From contig NC_092230.1 of assembly GCF_036320965.1 (NCBI RefSeq), positions 44,112,735 to 44,176,734 of the forward strand: a stretch of DNA of 64,000 nt, read 5' to 3'. The position numbers and the translations under genes are program-made. Source of the DNA: Panulirus ornatus. Lineage: Eukaryota; Arthropoda; Malacostraca; Decapoda; Palinuridae. Below, in pieces: positions 24,401 to 33,963 of the stretch. Position 1 is the first letter of the stretch. Each line of letters opens with the position of its first letter. The notes beneath the pieces were generated by a model. It was not told the origin of the DNA and did no database searches. It worked only from the letters and a program-made list of their open reading frames with translations.

Positions 24401-27400
24401 TAGTTGACCAGGTACATAAGGTGCAGTTTAGAGAGAAGTGGATACTAGAACCATGAGAATCACAATTATCTTTTTTAAGTAAATCATGAATCAGATCATC
24501 CCCAAGTATTCAAACTGAATCACAAATCAAATCAACTTCACAGATACACTTATATGTTATAATGTATATGGACAAATATAAAATCAAACAGAAAAAGGTT
24601 TCATCATTCATGCAGAGTACTTCAAAACCTAGTCAGTGACGTGAATAAAAAAGGGTCTTCCTGAAAAAAAAGTTAATCCTTTGCAAAAAAACAACATATT
24701 TGACCATTAGGAAGGAGAAGAACGGTACAAAAGTGTAATAAGAGTGTTCTTGGACAGGAGATAGATCCTAGTATGTAGAATGAGTCATGTGCTAAATAAA
24801 ACAGAAAGTGGTTTATCTTTTAAACAAGTGTACTTCAAAACTTGATCTGAAGTATCAACACAAGTTAATGTTCCTCACAACAAAACAAGAAGTAAATCTT
24901 TCTGAGCACAAAAGACAAAGAAAGGGTGGTAGATTAGTGGTACCAAGTGAAGGTGGATCTACATCAAAGGTGTATGTCATTATGGCTGTTCAGTCTGTTT
25001 ATGGATAAGGAGGTGAGGGAATTGAATCCCAAGGTTTTGGAGAGAGGGTAAGTCTACAGTACAATAGGTGTGGGAGGGCCTGGGAGATAAGTCAATTGCT
25101 ATCTGTGGATGAAAAATAGGGAGCAAACTTGGAGGATGTGAATTGTTTCAGATACCTGGGAGTGGATATGGCAGTGATGGAACTATGGAAACTAAGGTGA
25201 ACCACAGTTCCTGGGTGCCTTAATGAGCATATGGAAACAGAGGTCACTGTCTATAAAGGCAAAGATGAATTTGCTTGATGATACAGTAATCCTGACAGTG
25301 CTGTATGGGTGAAAGTCTTGGGCCCTAGATGCAACAGAATGGAAGAGGGTGGATGTGTTAGATATGAAATGCCTAAGAACGATATGTGATGTGATGAGGG
25401 TTGATCATGACAGTGCAAGAGAGAAGTGTGGTAATGATGTAAGTGGAGTATAACTGAGAGGGCTTAATAGGGTGTGCTGAAAAGGTTTGGTCACATGGAG
25501 AGGATGAGTGAAGGTTGGCTGACTTTGAGGATAATATACATGTCACAAGTGAAAAGAGCAAAAGGGAGGGGTAGACCAAGAGGCATGAAGTGAAAGAGGC
25601 TTTGAGTTATGGGACCTGATCATGCAGAGGGGGTTTGAATGGGATAGAGGGAACTGGACTGATGTGACATACAATGGAAAAGATGTTGTCAATGGGCTGA
25701 ACCAGGGAATATGAAGTGGTCAGGGAAAACCATGGAAAGGTCTGGGAGGCCTGACTGGATATGGGGCTCTGGGTTTCAGACAATATAAGACCATTCTTCA
25801 TCTGTTCCTTGCACGACCTCACAAACATGGGAAGTGACATAAAAACATTCCAAAGGCATTCAATGCATGCAAGACAAAAGGGGTAATGATATCAGTAAAA
25901 ATCAATGATGACATTCTACAAACAATAGAGCAGTACATCCTTATGCTAAGTTTTAGTAAAATGTGTCCATGCAATATTTTAGTACAATAATACTACACCA
26001 TATACACACTAAAAGCAAAAGTAAGATACAAGGAAAAAGCCTTACAAACAAATCATACCTACAAGCTTACCCCTTGTAGACATACGAACAACCCAGACTC
26101 CCAGGAAGAGGTGTTAAAACAGAAAAATGCGTGTAATAGCTACCTTTTTCACACCATATACCTGAGAAAACCCTCCAAATTGCTCTGCATCAAAGTCCTC
26201 AACTAGGGGAGTTCGAGCTTTAGATCCACCTCCTTCACGGATCAAAACTTCAGATAACCAACGTCGAAGGTTTAACTGTGATTTTCGATTGGTCAAATCA
26301 TGTACAAGAATGATGCCTGAAAGTAAAAGTTTATTGCAGAAAAAAGTAATATACAATCCCCTGTAAATAAACTGAAATTATTCCAGACAAAACAGAAGGG
26401 TAAATACACTGGCACAATAATGAAAATGGGACAATGAGAAACAACTGAGGAAAAGCTGTGGAGGTTGGAGCCTAAGCATAAAAAACAATGAAGCTTGAGT
26501 ATGAACAGTGATAATTCTGTTTACCATGAACATCTTTAGCTCTGCAGTCTAAGGTGAAGATGTGATGACAAAGAAATCAAAATGTTTTGGCCAAACTAAT
26601 AAAATTCTTCAGTGAGTTTCAATTAAGGCCATCAGATGCTGAACACCATAATAAGTGAAGATTGAAGATTTGGGTAGATGCTGCATATGCTACCCTACAG
26701 CAAGAGTGTAAAACAGCCTATTATATTCTGAGTTTAAACAGAAAAAAGTAAAAACCTTATGAATGCAGCAAATCTAAAGAACTCTGAATCATCATGATTA
26801 AATAACATAAAAAAAGGTATAGAATATCCTTTTTTCAAACATTCACAATTTCCTGAATTAGCAACACAGTGCCACAAACAGAAGAAAAATGGCCTCATTT
26901 TCTCACATCCACTCTAGCTGTCATGTATAATGCAGTGAAAAACGAAGACACCCTACTCACATACCTTTCTGTGGTTTCTCTTAAGAGCTTCACATGCCAT
27001 GGTTCAGCCCACTCTCAGTACGTCACCCCTTGTACACCACATCACTCCAATTACCTTTATCCCATGCATAACTTATTACATCACCATGCATTCTCAGGCT
27101 CTGATAACTCTGAGCCTCTTTCACTACATCCTTCCATCTTGTCCTTGGTCTCCCTTCCTAATTCTCTCCAATTCTGAAAGTTTACCCTTATAGTAGTCTT
27201 TCCTCACTCATCCTCTCCATATGTCCATACTATTACAGCACATCCTCTTCTCACCATGGCACCTCTCTCTTATCTGATTATTTCTCACTCATTCAACCTA
27301 TATGTATCTGATTAGAACTAATCCATAAGCTAATGAAGAAAAAATAAAAGGTTCATGTTAATTTAATCAAATTTTCATAAACTGTAGCATGAACCAAGTG

Positions 27401-30400
27401 TTGGGAAGGATATCTATAAAGTTGAAATAAGCACAAAAAAGAAAGAAAAGAGTGATGCAACATTTCTAAAGTAAGATTAAGAAAATTACCAACTCTAATG
27501 CAATTTATGGTGACTATCTACTAATAAATATCTAAAGATGACATAAGCAAATTTCAATATAATTATGTGATTTTACACATCCCATACATATTTACATATC
27601 TTTTTCATCATATATATTTTCATATATCTTATGCATCATTTATTCATTATTTATCATTTATGTAAAATGAACATTAATTGCATGAATAAATGAAAAATCA
27701 CCATTATTTTTTACCAATAATATAAATACAAATACAAGAGATTTTGTATATTTGGCAAATAAATCTGGCTTCATGACATGGTAATGCAGTCACACTAGAT
27801 TTGGTGATCTATGGGTGACTGTGATTTGTGATATTTTTTCCAGCTGTGCTACTTGGTTGTGATGATATCTATGGGAAAGAAATAGAACCATACATCAACT
27901 AGGAATTCAGATAAGGGCAGGAGCCACAGAGCCGTCCATGATGATTCCTCACATGAAACACTGAGCAGTGTAACTGTTGAGTCCAGTAACCAAACTTGAG
28001 AAGAATATTCCAATTTTGGCCTGATGCTGCATACATGTGTTTATAATTATCTATTTGGAAAATGCAGAGAATTCTACACTCATGACACCATGTCTCCTGA
28101 ACTTTCCAAGCCAACAAGCAGTCCCTCAGACTTGTAAATTGTTCGCATGCACAGTCTTCTAAGTCAGTTTATTTCAACCCTCCACCACCCTTACACTAAA
28201 CCAGTGCTTCTTAACACCCTTTCACCAAAACTGTTTTCTATCAATATTTTCCTGCTGATTTAGAAACTTGAGAGCCATTATTAGGTTTCCCCTTTCTCTT
28301 CTCATCTCCATGGTAGACAGCTCTGTAGCCCTCAACCTCTCTGCAGATAAGATCTCTTAATTCAGGCACCATCGTAGTTGCTCTTCTTCGTACTCTTTCA
28401 GTCAAACTTTTGAGATAATCTAGATGTGGTGACCAGACTTGCAAGGCATGTACTGTACTTGAATGCAATTCTAATATTTACCAGCACACTGTTCATCTCT
28501 TTCACAGTTCTCTTATGTGTAGCTCTGCTGACAAATAGATTCTTGTAACTGATTTTCCACTAGGTAATACTCATAGGACAATGCCCTGTAGAAAAAATAA
28601 ATTACCTTTCAAAACATAGTTTAATATTTCAGATTTTCTAATTTTCATCAGTCTGTAGGGAAAACCTTTTTCAACACTGGAATATCCTGTATGAGTTAAT
28701 GTCTCACTAAAATCTATCCTATTAAATGGTGAAATACTGAAATTCATGTAATACTTTCTGCAGTACTGCAAAATTAGTAAATCAACCCCACAAAAGGCCA
28801 TGCAGATAAGTTTAGGGAAAACATACTAAGTCTCATTTAGTTCTCAATATTTAGTGTGCAAGAACATCTGAAGCTGCACCAGGAACCAAATGACTAGCAG
28901 CAGACATAAACTTGCAGCCCACATCTTGCAGCATAGTAGATTAATGCAAGTTAAAGTCTTTATCATCGAGACAGCACTCGCTGGTAAAAATTTTTTTTAC
29001 TAATTACTGTGTAATATGTTAGTTAGAGACACTATCAACACTGCACCTCACCCAGTCACAATTAATCTTTCAAGGAATGAACTTTTCCATGATGAATCTT
29101 GAAGAGAAAAGGAAGGATAAGCTCATGGATTGCAAGGCAGGTGAAAAGTGAGAGTCTGCTTTGAGAGTAAATCTAGCAGTATGACTGCAAGTTTCGTAGG
29201 ATGTTTAGCAACTAAATAGTTAAGGTTCTATTGTACTGCTTGACTACAGAAATGCATTAGCCAGTCATAAAAATGAGGGAAGGGCAGTTGTTTTGTTTGA
29301 GAAGTCTAACTTTGAAATGAAGGCTGTCTACCTACCAGACCTTAAAAATGATCACTGGCTCTCTGTGCTCATAAATTGTCTAGTTTAGACAATTTTTTTA
29401 CTCAGGCTTCATTTAGATAATAAAACCCAATGTAAACTAGTGTCTAATTTTCTACAAATCTAGATCACTCCTAATCAATTCATTAATTCTTGAAATCATT
29501 AAGTAACAAATGAATTTGGCATACAAACCATGGACATGATTGTAGAATACATGTCGAGCATTCTTATGGGAATTGCTTCCACCAACATCCCACAATTCTA
29601 CAAAGTATTGTCGTTGACTGGGTGTTCCTTCACGATACTCATGCACACGAACCTCCACACTACAACCAATAGTCCATGATGAATTGCTGAGAGTCTGTCC
29701 ATGACAGATTAGATGAACTAATGAGGACTTCCCCACTCCTGAAAACATTAAATGACTTGAAAATGATAGTAAGTAAAACATATTGCAACATCAACCTATG
29801 TGACCAAACATTTGACCTATGGCCATGCTAGGTAGGCAAGAAATATGCTGTTTTGGTATGCATGCATCTCATCAATACCCTCTTAACATTACTACAATAA
29901 TCCTTCTCATCTGAAATGATTCCTTCCCAATGAATAAAGACAGTACAAACAAATTTTTTCGTAGGTACTGGCATTATAGACAAATAAAAATATCAGATGA
30001 GTTCCACTTAATTTTTCTAGTCTTTATTCTACCTACTACAATTTAGAAAATATGTACTATGAACTGGTCAGCTGAAAATACACCCAAGTTTAAATTCCTC
30101 TAAGAAATGACCAGCAGTGGATGGAATACTATATCTAACAATATTTCTGACACAAAATTCCCCACTGTAATGAAACCAGTGCCCTCCACCAGCAGCCAAA
30201 CCCAACAAAGCATTCCAAGGTTTCTACTGACTGCTTTGTATTCCCTAGTTAAGCCCAGTTACAGTATGTCATCACCTGTATACCACATTGCTCCGAAGCA
30301 GTTTATCCCATGCATGCCCCTTACCCTCCTAGAAGATCTACCCATGATAATTCAAAGCCTCTTAAACTCCTTCCTTCCATATTGGTTTCCCCCATCCCAT

Positions 30401-31591
30401 GCTCCCTCCACTCCTGACACGTACATCCTCTTAATCAGCCTTTCTTCACTCATTCTGTCCATATGTCCTAACCATTTCAGCACAACCAGGCTAGCTCTCT
30501 CAATCTGCTTGCATTTACTACCACAACTCACATTTGCACTGTCACTCCTTACACACTCAACCTGCCTCTCGCCACATATTCTCAGGTAGAGGATGTGTGG
30601 ACCATGACTGTGCTCTGTAAAAATCTGTGTGAGAAGTACTTGGAGAAAAAAAGATATTTGTATATGGAATTCATGGAAGTGGAGAAAGCAAATGAGCGGA
30701 TTGATAAAGATGTCTTCTGGCAGGTGTTTTGAGTATATGCTGGGTGCAATGTGGAGCTTTTTTGGGGGAGAGAGTAAATCATGTGTGTGAGGACAAGGGA
30801 AGGAGGGTGAGTTACTCCAAGTGAATATGGGTTTGCATCAACATTGTTTTGTCACCATAGCAGTTTAATCTGCTCAAGAATAGGGTGTTAAAAGTGATCA
30901 TTGGGAGGGTCTTAGAGAGAAGAGCAGGTCTATAAAACACTGGGGATGGGAGGGTGTCTGGGATATGGCCTGGCAGGAAATGCAAAGGGAATGAACTGTG
31001 GAGTGGCAGAGTGGGTGAAACCTATTAGTTTGAGGTGGTTTGAGCAAGTGGAAAGAATGCAAAACAGGGAGTTTACAAGGAAAGTGCATTATAGTAAGAG
31101 GCTGGTGTGTGAGGAAGACCACCTATGACATAGGGAAACAGCAGAAGAGTACTGGAAGGATAGAACGAGAAGAATGCACATAAGGGAGACATGTAAGGAG
31201 TTCTAATTTTTGTGCAGTTTACATGACAGCTGCAAGAAGGATGTTAGCAAATCTGGCCATTCTCTGGGAAGTGGTAAATAAGTATGAAAAACTTTAAATC
31301 CACTTTCTCGAGTCATGTTTCATGTTTGCTCTAATATGAAGGACTTCCTTAACCTTGTTTCCTTATTACTGATGGTGTACATGTATCTTTACATCAGTTC
31401 CAACTCTAATTCATATTTCTAATTCAACAATTGCTCACAAATTACATCTTAAAATATTTTCCTTTAACAAGAAGGCTAATAATATTAATACAATTTTTGA
31501 TATACACACAAAATAATGCCCATCATGCATTACCTGAGTCTCCAACAACAAGGATCTTCACTTTATTCATAGCATTTGCATGATTTGCCAT
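18474..31591 (-). CDS. RABL3: RABL3, complete five-exon coding region
   Basis: RABL3 is a Rab-like small GTPase linked in vertebrates to RAS prenylation traffic and lymphoid signalling. Coding exons are 31591-31534, 29738-29529, 26316-26162, 18975-18862 and 18665-18474. They sum to 729 nt (242 aa plus stop), close to the roughly 236 aa of vertebrate RABL3. Every junction is GT-AG and the frame is continuous. The P-loop GDSGVGKS (residues 17-24) is split across intron 1 of the coding part. Other landmarks are [14 protein letters not shown] (41-54), WDVGG (69-73), VHDLTNRKS (94-102), VVGTKQD (146-152) in the NKxD position, and [16 protein letters not shown] (191-206). The end has no prenylation cysteine, which is normal for this family. 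A possible poly(A) signal AATAAA (complement of 18460-18465) is only 8 nt after the stop. The ATG is the first in the exon and gives the expected [16 protein letters not shown] start. The large introns are packed with retrotransposon relics. Confidence 0.95.
19570..20027 (-). mobile_element. RTE-like 3' UTR, antisense fragment
   Basis: It is the complement of the older copy's 3' UTR (16,920-17,345): 'tttccatggtttacccca', 'gacagcacgtcaacccca', 'actatagtctctagctg'-like words and 'gcgccaggaaacagacga' occur in reversed order, with an AC/AT-rich microsatellite inside. 5'-truncated, non-coding. The segment 19,190-19,500 just before it may be a more decayed antisense piece of the same family. Confidence 0.7.
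20028..20246 (+). mobile_element. tRNA-like SINE, copy 1
   Basis: A module 'aaatgccatcagctggttgtgtgagcctgatggg' is followed by 'attgcctagcagtagtgctcctgcc...catgggttccagcctgg', which resembles polymerase III A and B boxes. A second diverged copy follows at 20,301. This matches the layout of a tRNA-derived SINE, but the family is not one I can name. Confidence 0.45.
20301..20475 (+). mobile_element. tRNA-like SINE, copy 2 (3' truncated)
   Basis: It repeats the order of copy 1 ('aaatgctatctgctggttgtgtgagcctgatggg', 'cctattaggggcgatcataacctagtggtagcact') with about 15% differences by eye. It stops before the B-box-like segment, where it meets the LINE relic downstream. Confidence 0.45.
20475..21735 (+). 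pseudogene. Jockey-type LINE reverse transcriptase relic
   Basis: A 300-codon open stretch (20,830-21,732) contains RT pieces in order: [30 protein letters not shown], motif [23 protein letters not shown], motif [17 protein letters not shown] and LLSINDL. The catalytic FADD is degraded to TANSTLHTS and the frame then fails. Upstream 20,475-20,830 looks like the preceding linker of the same ORF. The spacing is that of Jockey-like elements. Dead copy inside the region between RABL3 exons 3 and 4. Confidence 0.8.
21950..22380 (+). mobile_element. Probable 3' part of the same Jockey-like relic
   Basis: Broken pieces resemble the C-terminal end, including '[25 protein letters not shown]'-like words read with frame changes around 22,250-22,330. 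Weak; based on the LWNSLP-type ending. Confidence 0.4.
22780..23260 (+). mobile_element. CR1-like LINE reverse transcriptase relic
   Basis: Frames read [20 protein letters not shown], then [17 protein letters not shown]. This resembles the 'KAFD.VPH..L..KL' region between RT motifs A and B of CR1-like elements. No catalytic motifs are intact. Confidence 0.5.
23261..24980. other. RABL3 intron, nothing recognised
   Basis: No conserved frame. GT-rich low-complexity sequence near 24,040-24,420. Confidence 0.4.
24985..25845 (+). pseudogene. RTE-like relic, 3' half
   Basis: Decayed sense copy with 'cagatacctgggagtggatat', 'gttgatcatgacagtgcaag', 'tttggtcacatggagaggatgagtg' and a 3' UTR with 'aaaccatggaaagg' and 'ccttgcacgacctcacaaacatggga'. 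Order and orientation match the intact element's last 1 kb. Many stops and deletions. Confidence 0.8.
26850..27250 (-). mobile_element. RTE-like relic, antisense 3' end
   Basis: Complement of the RTE C-terminal and 3' UTR region ('ctgtggtttctcttaagagcttcacatgcc', 'gtacaccacatcactccaatta', 'ccatatgtccatactatt'). Non-coding. Confidence 0.65.
27251..28225. other. RABL3 intron, nothing recognised
   Basis: AT-rich with poly(T)/ATAT stretches at 27,590-27,720. No frame I can assign. Confidence 0.4.
28230..28475 (-). mobile_element. CR1-like LINE relic, C-terminal segment
   Basis: The minus strand reads [19 protein letters not shown], then [15 protein letters not shown] and a decayed tail. This is the familiar CR1/L2-type region after the RT ('WSP....D...LE.VQRRATK.V'). 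It is short and dead, within a RABL3 intron. Confidence 0.75.
28480..29450. other. RABL3 intron, nothing recognised
   Basis: No supported feature seen on either strand. Confidence 0.4.
30150..30582 (-). mobile_element. RTE-like relic, antisense
   Basis: Complement of the C-terminal and 3' UTR part ('attccaaggtttctactgactgc', 'gtataccacattgctcc', 'ctcctgacacgtacatcctctt', 'catatgtcctaaccatttcagcac'). It abuts a second, oppositely oriented relic at 30,583. Confidence 0.75.
30583..31230 (+). mobile_element. RTE-like relic, sense
   Basis: Begins abruptly with 'aggtagaggatgtgtggacc' (RT region SGRGCVD) and runs on with decayed 'gagaagtacttggag', 'gtggagaaagca', and 'ggtggtttgagcaagtggaaagaatg'. 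The head-to-head join with the antisense piece at 30,582/30,583 is sharp. Confidence 0.75.
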
Positions 31592-31697
31592 TCCTTCTTT
31601 CTAATTATCTGAATACAGAGTGAAGCAACAAATTTTTCTTCTCCACCTTGATAAAGTGATATCATCTGACGGCCAGTCAAATCTTCTCAACCTGAAA
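31534..31697 (-). other. RABL3: RABL3 first coding exon with 5' leader segment
   Basis: Upstream of the RABL3 ATG (31591) the minus strand reads ttaatttttacag then tttcagg, a good pyrimidine-rich acceptor with AG at 31699-31698. The exon probably runs 31697-31534, leaving 106 nt of leader before the ATG, and is joined to an upstream non-coding exon. The donor GACTCAG|GTAATG at 31534/31533 is clear. The acceptor is inferred from sequence only. Confidence 0.6.
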
Positions 31698-31867
31698 CTG
31701 TAAAAATTAAGCATTTAGAGTTCTATTTTTTTGTACTTCCAACTTTTAGCCCTTTGTAGGTACATGTCGACTATGACACAACCATAATACATTTCACATA
31801 CATAGTCACATTTCACAGCATATTCTGTTCCTGACTGTCTCACCTGTAAAAATCTGCCACCATTTAC

Positions 31868-32545
31868 TTCCCTCACCATCCCATCCATAAACAAACTGGA
31901 CAACCATGTTGACATCACACACCTCTGCTGCTGACCAACCTTTCTTGGAACAATTCAATCTCCTCCTCTTACTTGTAAAAATGCCTTACACTGATAAAAA
32001 CTTCTTTACCTCTAGCAGCTTTCATTCCACACTGTATATCCTTAAGACCTTCCACAAGGCATCTCTACCAACCTTATCATATGCTTTCTCCAGATCCATA
32101 GATGCCAAACACCTGATCCACACATCCTTTACCACTTATGAAACCACACTGCTCCTCCCCAGTCTGATGCTCCGTACATGCCTTCACCTTCTCAATCAGT
32201 AACCTCCCATATGATTTCCCAGACACACTAGAGAAACTTGTACCTTTGTGGTTTCAAAATTAACCTTTAATCCCCTTTCCTTAATACAGTGACACTATGC
32301 ATGTATTCTGCCAATCTTTAGGCACCTAAACATGATCCATACACATACTGAAAATCCTAACCAACCAATCAATAACACAGTCATCCCCTTTCTTAATAAA
32401 TTCAACTGCAATACTTTCCATTCCAGCCTCCTTGCCACACTTCATCTCACACAAAGCTTTCACTTCCTCTTTTCTCTTCACCAAATCACTTTCCATTACT
32501 CTTGCATACTTTGCATACCATCCGGATCCAAACACTTTCTTCCTA
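31868..32545 (-). pseudogene. RTE-like relic in amplified unit A
   Basis: The minus strand retains MKCGKEAGMESIAVEFIKK and 'GSGRGCVDQVF'-type RT pieces with several breaks. The same relic recurs at about 41,640-42,352 (+), 48,115-48,830 (-) and 54,075-54,790 (-). It is therefore part of the amplified segment. Its outer end (31,868) marks the boundary of the duplicated DNA inside the inferred first RABL3 intron. Confidence 0.8.
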
Positions 32546-32559
32546 CTAACATATGTAAA

Positions 32560-33300
32560 TGACATAACTGAAACAGTAAAATGTCCTGTGAAAATGTTTG
32601 TGGATGACACTAAATTCTGAAATAACCTGAAAAACTGTAAAGATAATACAGTATGCTTACAGTGCTACAGGAAGACTATGACAAATCAAGCAGCTGACTG
32701 TGAGAAAATGAGAAATGCAAATACATGATGACTGATGGAGGTAACCGAAGAATCCTGGATGAGTTCGGAGAGGATGTAATGACATGAAAATAAAAAGCAC
32801 GTAATAGAGATGCTTAGAAAACAGTGTTATGAGATCTATGAGGATATATTTCAGCCAAAAAGACATAAAAGGATGTGGGATATTATACAAAACATATGTC
32901 CATCCACATCTTGAATGCTGTGCATAATGAACTTGGTCATCATACCACGAAAAGGACATTGGTCGTTTGTTTTTCAGGAATAAAATTAAATTTAAGAGAT
33001 CTAAAAGGTAAAATATCACAGGAGGAGGAGAGCAACGCTTTGAGACAATAAGACTTTGACAGAAAATATCAGAATTAATATATCGATCTTCTTCAAACCA
33101 GTAAAATCCAGACCTTTAACAGGAAATACAATGACACATACAAAAAGGTCCATTCTGCTATGAAATAAAATTTCTTGATTTAGTCATACGTTAATGGCAG
33201 GCTTCCACCACATGTAACAGATTTCAGTAATTTTTTAGATAGGCTTGATAAGTACTAGCTAGGGAAAAGTATCTGGTAGACAGAAATATTAGGCTGGGCC
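32560..33300 (+). pseudogene. CR1-like RT relic in amplified unit A
   Basis: The plus strand reads FVDDTKF near 32,595, then decayed pieces equivalent to KTYVHPHLEC and 'WSSYHEKDI' around 32,890-32,950. This is the FADDTKL-to-palm/thumb region of CR1-like RTs. It is inverted relative to the neighbouring RTE relic and is amplified with it. Confidence 0.6.
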
Positions 33301-33359
33301 TCACGTGCAATGCAATCACATTAGTCAACTGATCAATCTCTTCCATTTCATCTTCATAT

Positions 33360-33465
33360 GTGCAATGCTACACCTTAGTTAACTGATCAATCTTGTCCTA
33401 CCGTGATCAATCTTTTCCAATCTTGATCAATCTTGTCCTACCTTGATCAATCTTTTCCAATCTAT
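33360..33465. repeat. 20-bp minisatellite (cttgatcaatcttttccaat)
   Basis: About five units alternating 'ttttccaat' and 'ttgtcctac' after cttgatcaatc. Present in every amplified unit (40,860-40,980; 46,020-46,130; 49,510-49,560; 55,470-55,520) with different copy number. Confidence 0.85.
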
Positions 33466-33587
33466 CTTCATTTTTTGGCGAATACCGGACCACACCAGGC
33501 TTTTCATTCGTCACGAATACCCTGACATCTTTAACCTCATTAACAATTTAGATCATAAAAGACATAACTATGTAAATTTATGCTTAC

Positions 33588-33700
33588 CGTTCGTTTTCGT
33601 CACAAGAATGGCAATTTCCCTGTGTGGTTCTCGAAAGCTGTCGGCATGGTGTTGACGTTGACAGTCAGCTGATGATAATCCGGAATCCGGATTCCCAATC
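33588..33700 (-). other. Candidate non-coding first exon and promoter of RABL3
   Basis: The minus strand carries GAAAACGAACG|GTAAGCAT, a strong donor with the exon ending at 33588. It is preceded by a short CpG-bearing stretch with the 14-bp perfect palindrome GGAATCCGGATTCC (33682-33695) and a TCAGCTGA E-box-like site. The next plausible acceptor on this strand is at 31697, just before the RABL3 ATG, so this is probably the RABL3 leader exon; the upstream limit is approximate. A 15-codon upstream frame (MPTAFENHTGKLPFL, 33647-33600) lies inside it. Copies occur at about 40,645-40,752 and 45,798-45,905 on the plus strand. Assignment to RABL3 is inference. Confidence 0.5.
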
Positions 33701-33719
33701 CAACTAGGAGAGATTGCAG

Positions 33720-33835
33720 AGATTGCAGCGGGGGTTGGAAGTATGAGAGTTACGTGATGCTTGAGGTTTTGTTTTAGAATAAGAAAATGAAATATATGAT
33801 TAGAAATTAGTCACAATCTCAGAGATTGCCCCGCC
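33720..33835 (-). repeat. 103-bp 3' flanking repeat, one copy
   Basis: The minus strand reads caatctctgagattgtgact... to the pyrimidine-rich 'catacttccaaccc'. One unit occurs here, three after copy 2, two after copy 3 and one after copies 4 and 5. Each unit starts with the odd palindrome CAATCTC-T-GAGATTG. Confidence 0.85.
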
Positions 33836-33864
33836 TCACACTAAGCCCATTCATTCGGGAATCA

Positions 33865-33963
33865 GACTGACAAGAACTTTACAAGTTCATCATCAATATC
33901 GTCCCCATCTGTCTCCACGTCATCATTTTCAGCATGTTTATGGAGTTGCTGACTCTGGGGCTC
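33865..33963 (-). other. In-frame duplicated C-terminal tail after the stop, copy 1
   Basis: After the TAG the frame stays open for 33 codons and repeats the tail (QLHKHAENDDVETDGDDIDD) to a TGA at 33864-33862. The same arrangement exists in all six copies. Confidence 0.8.
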
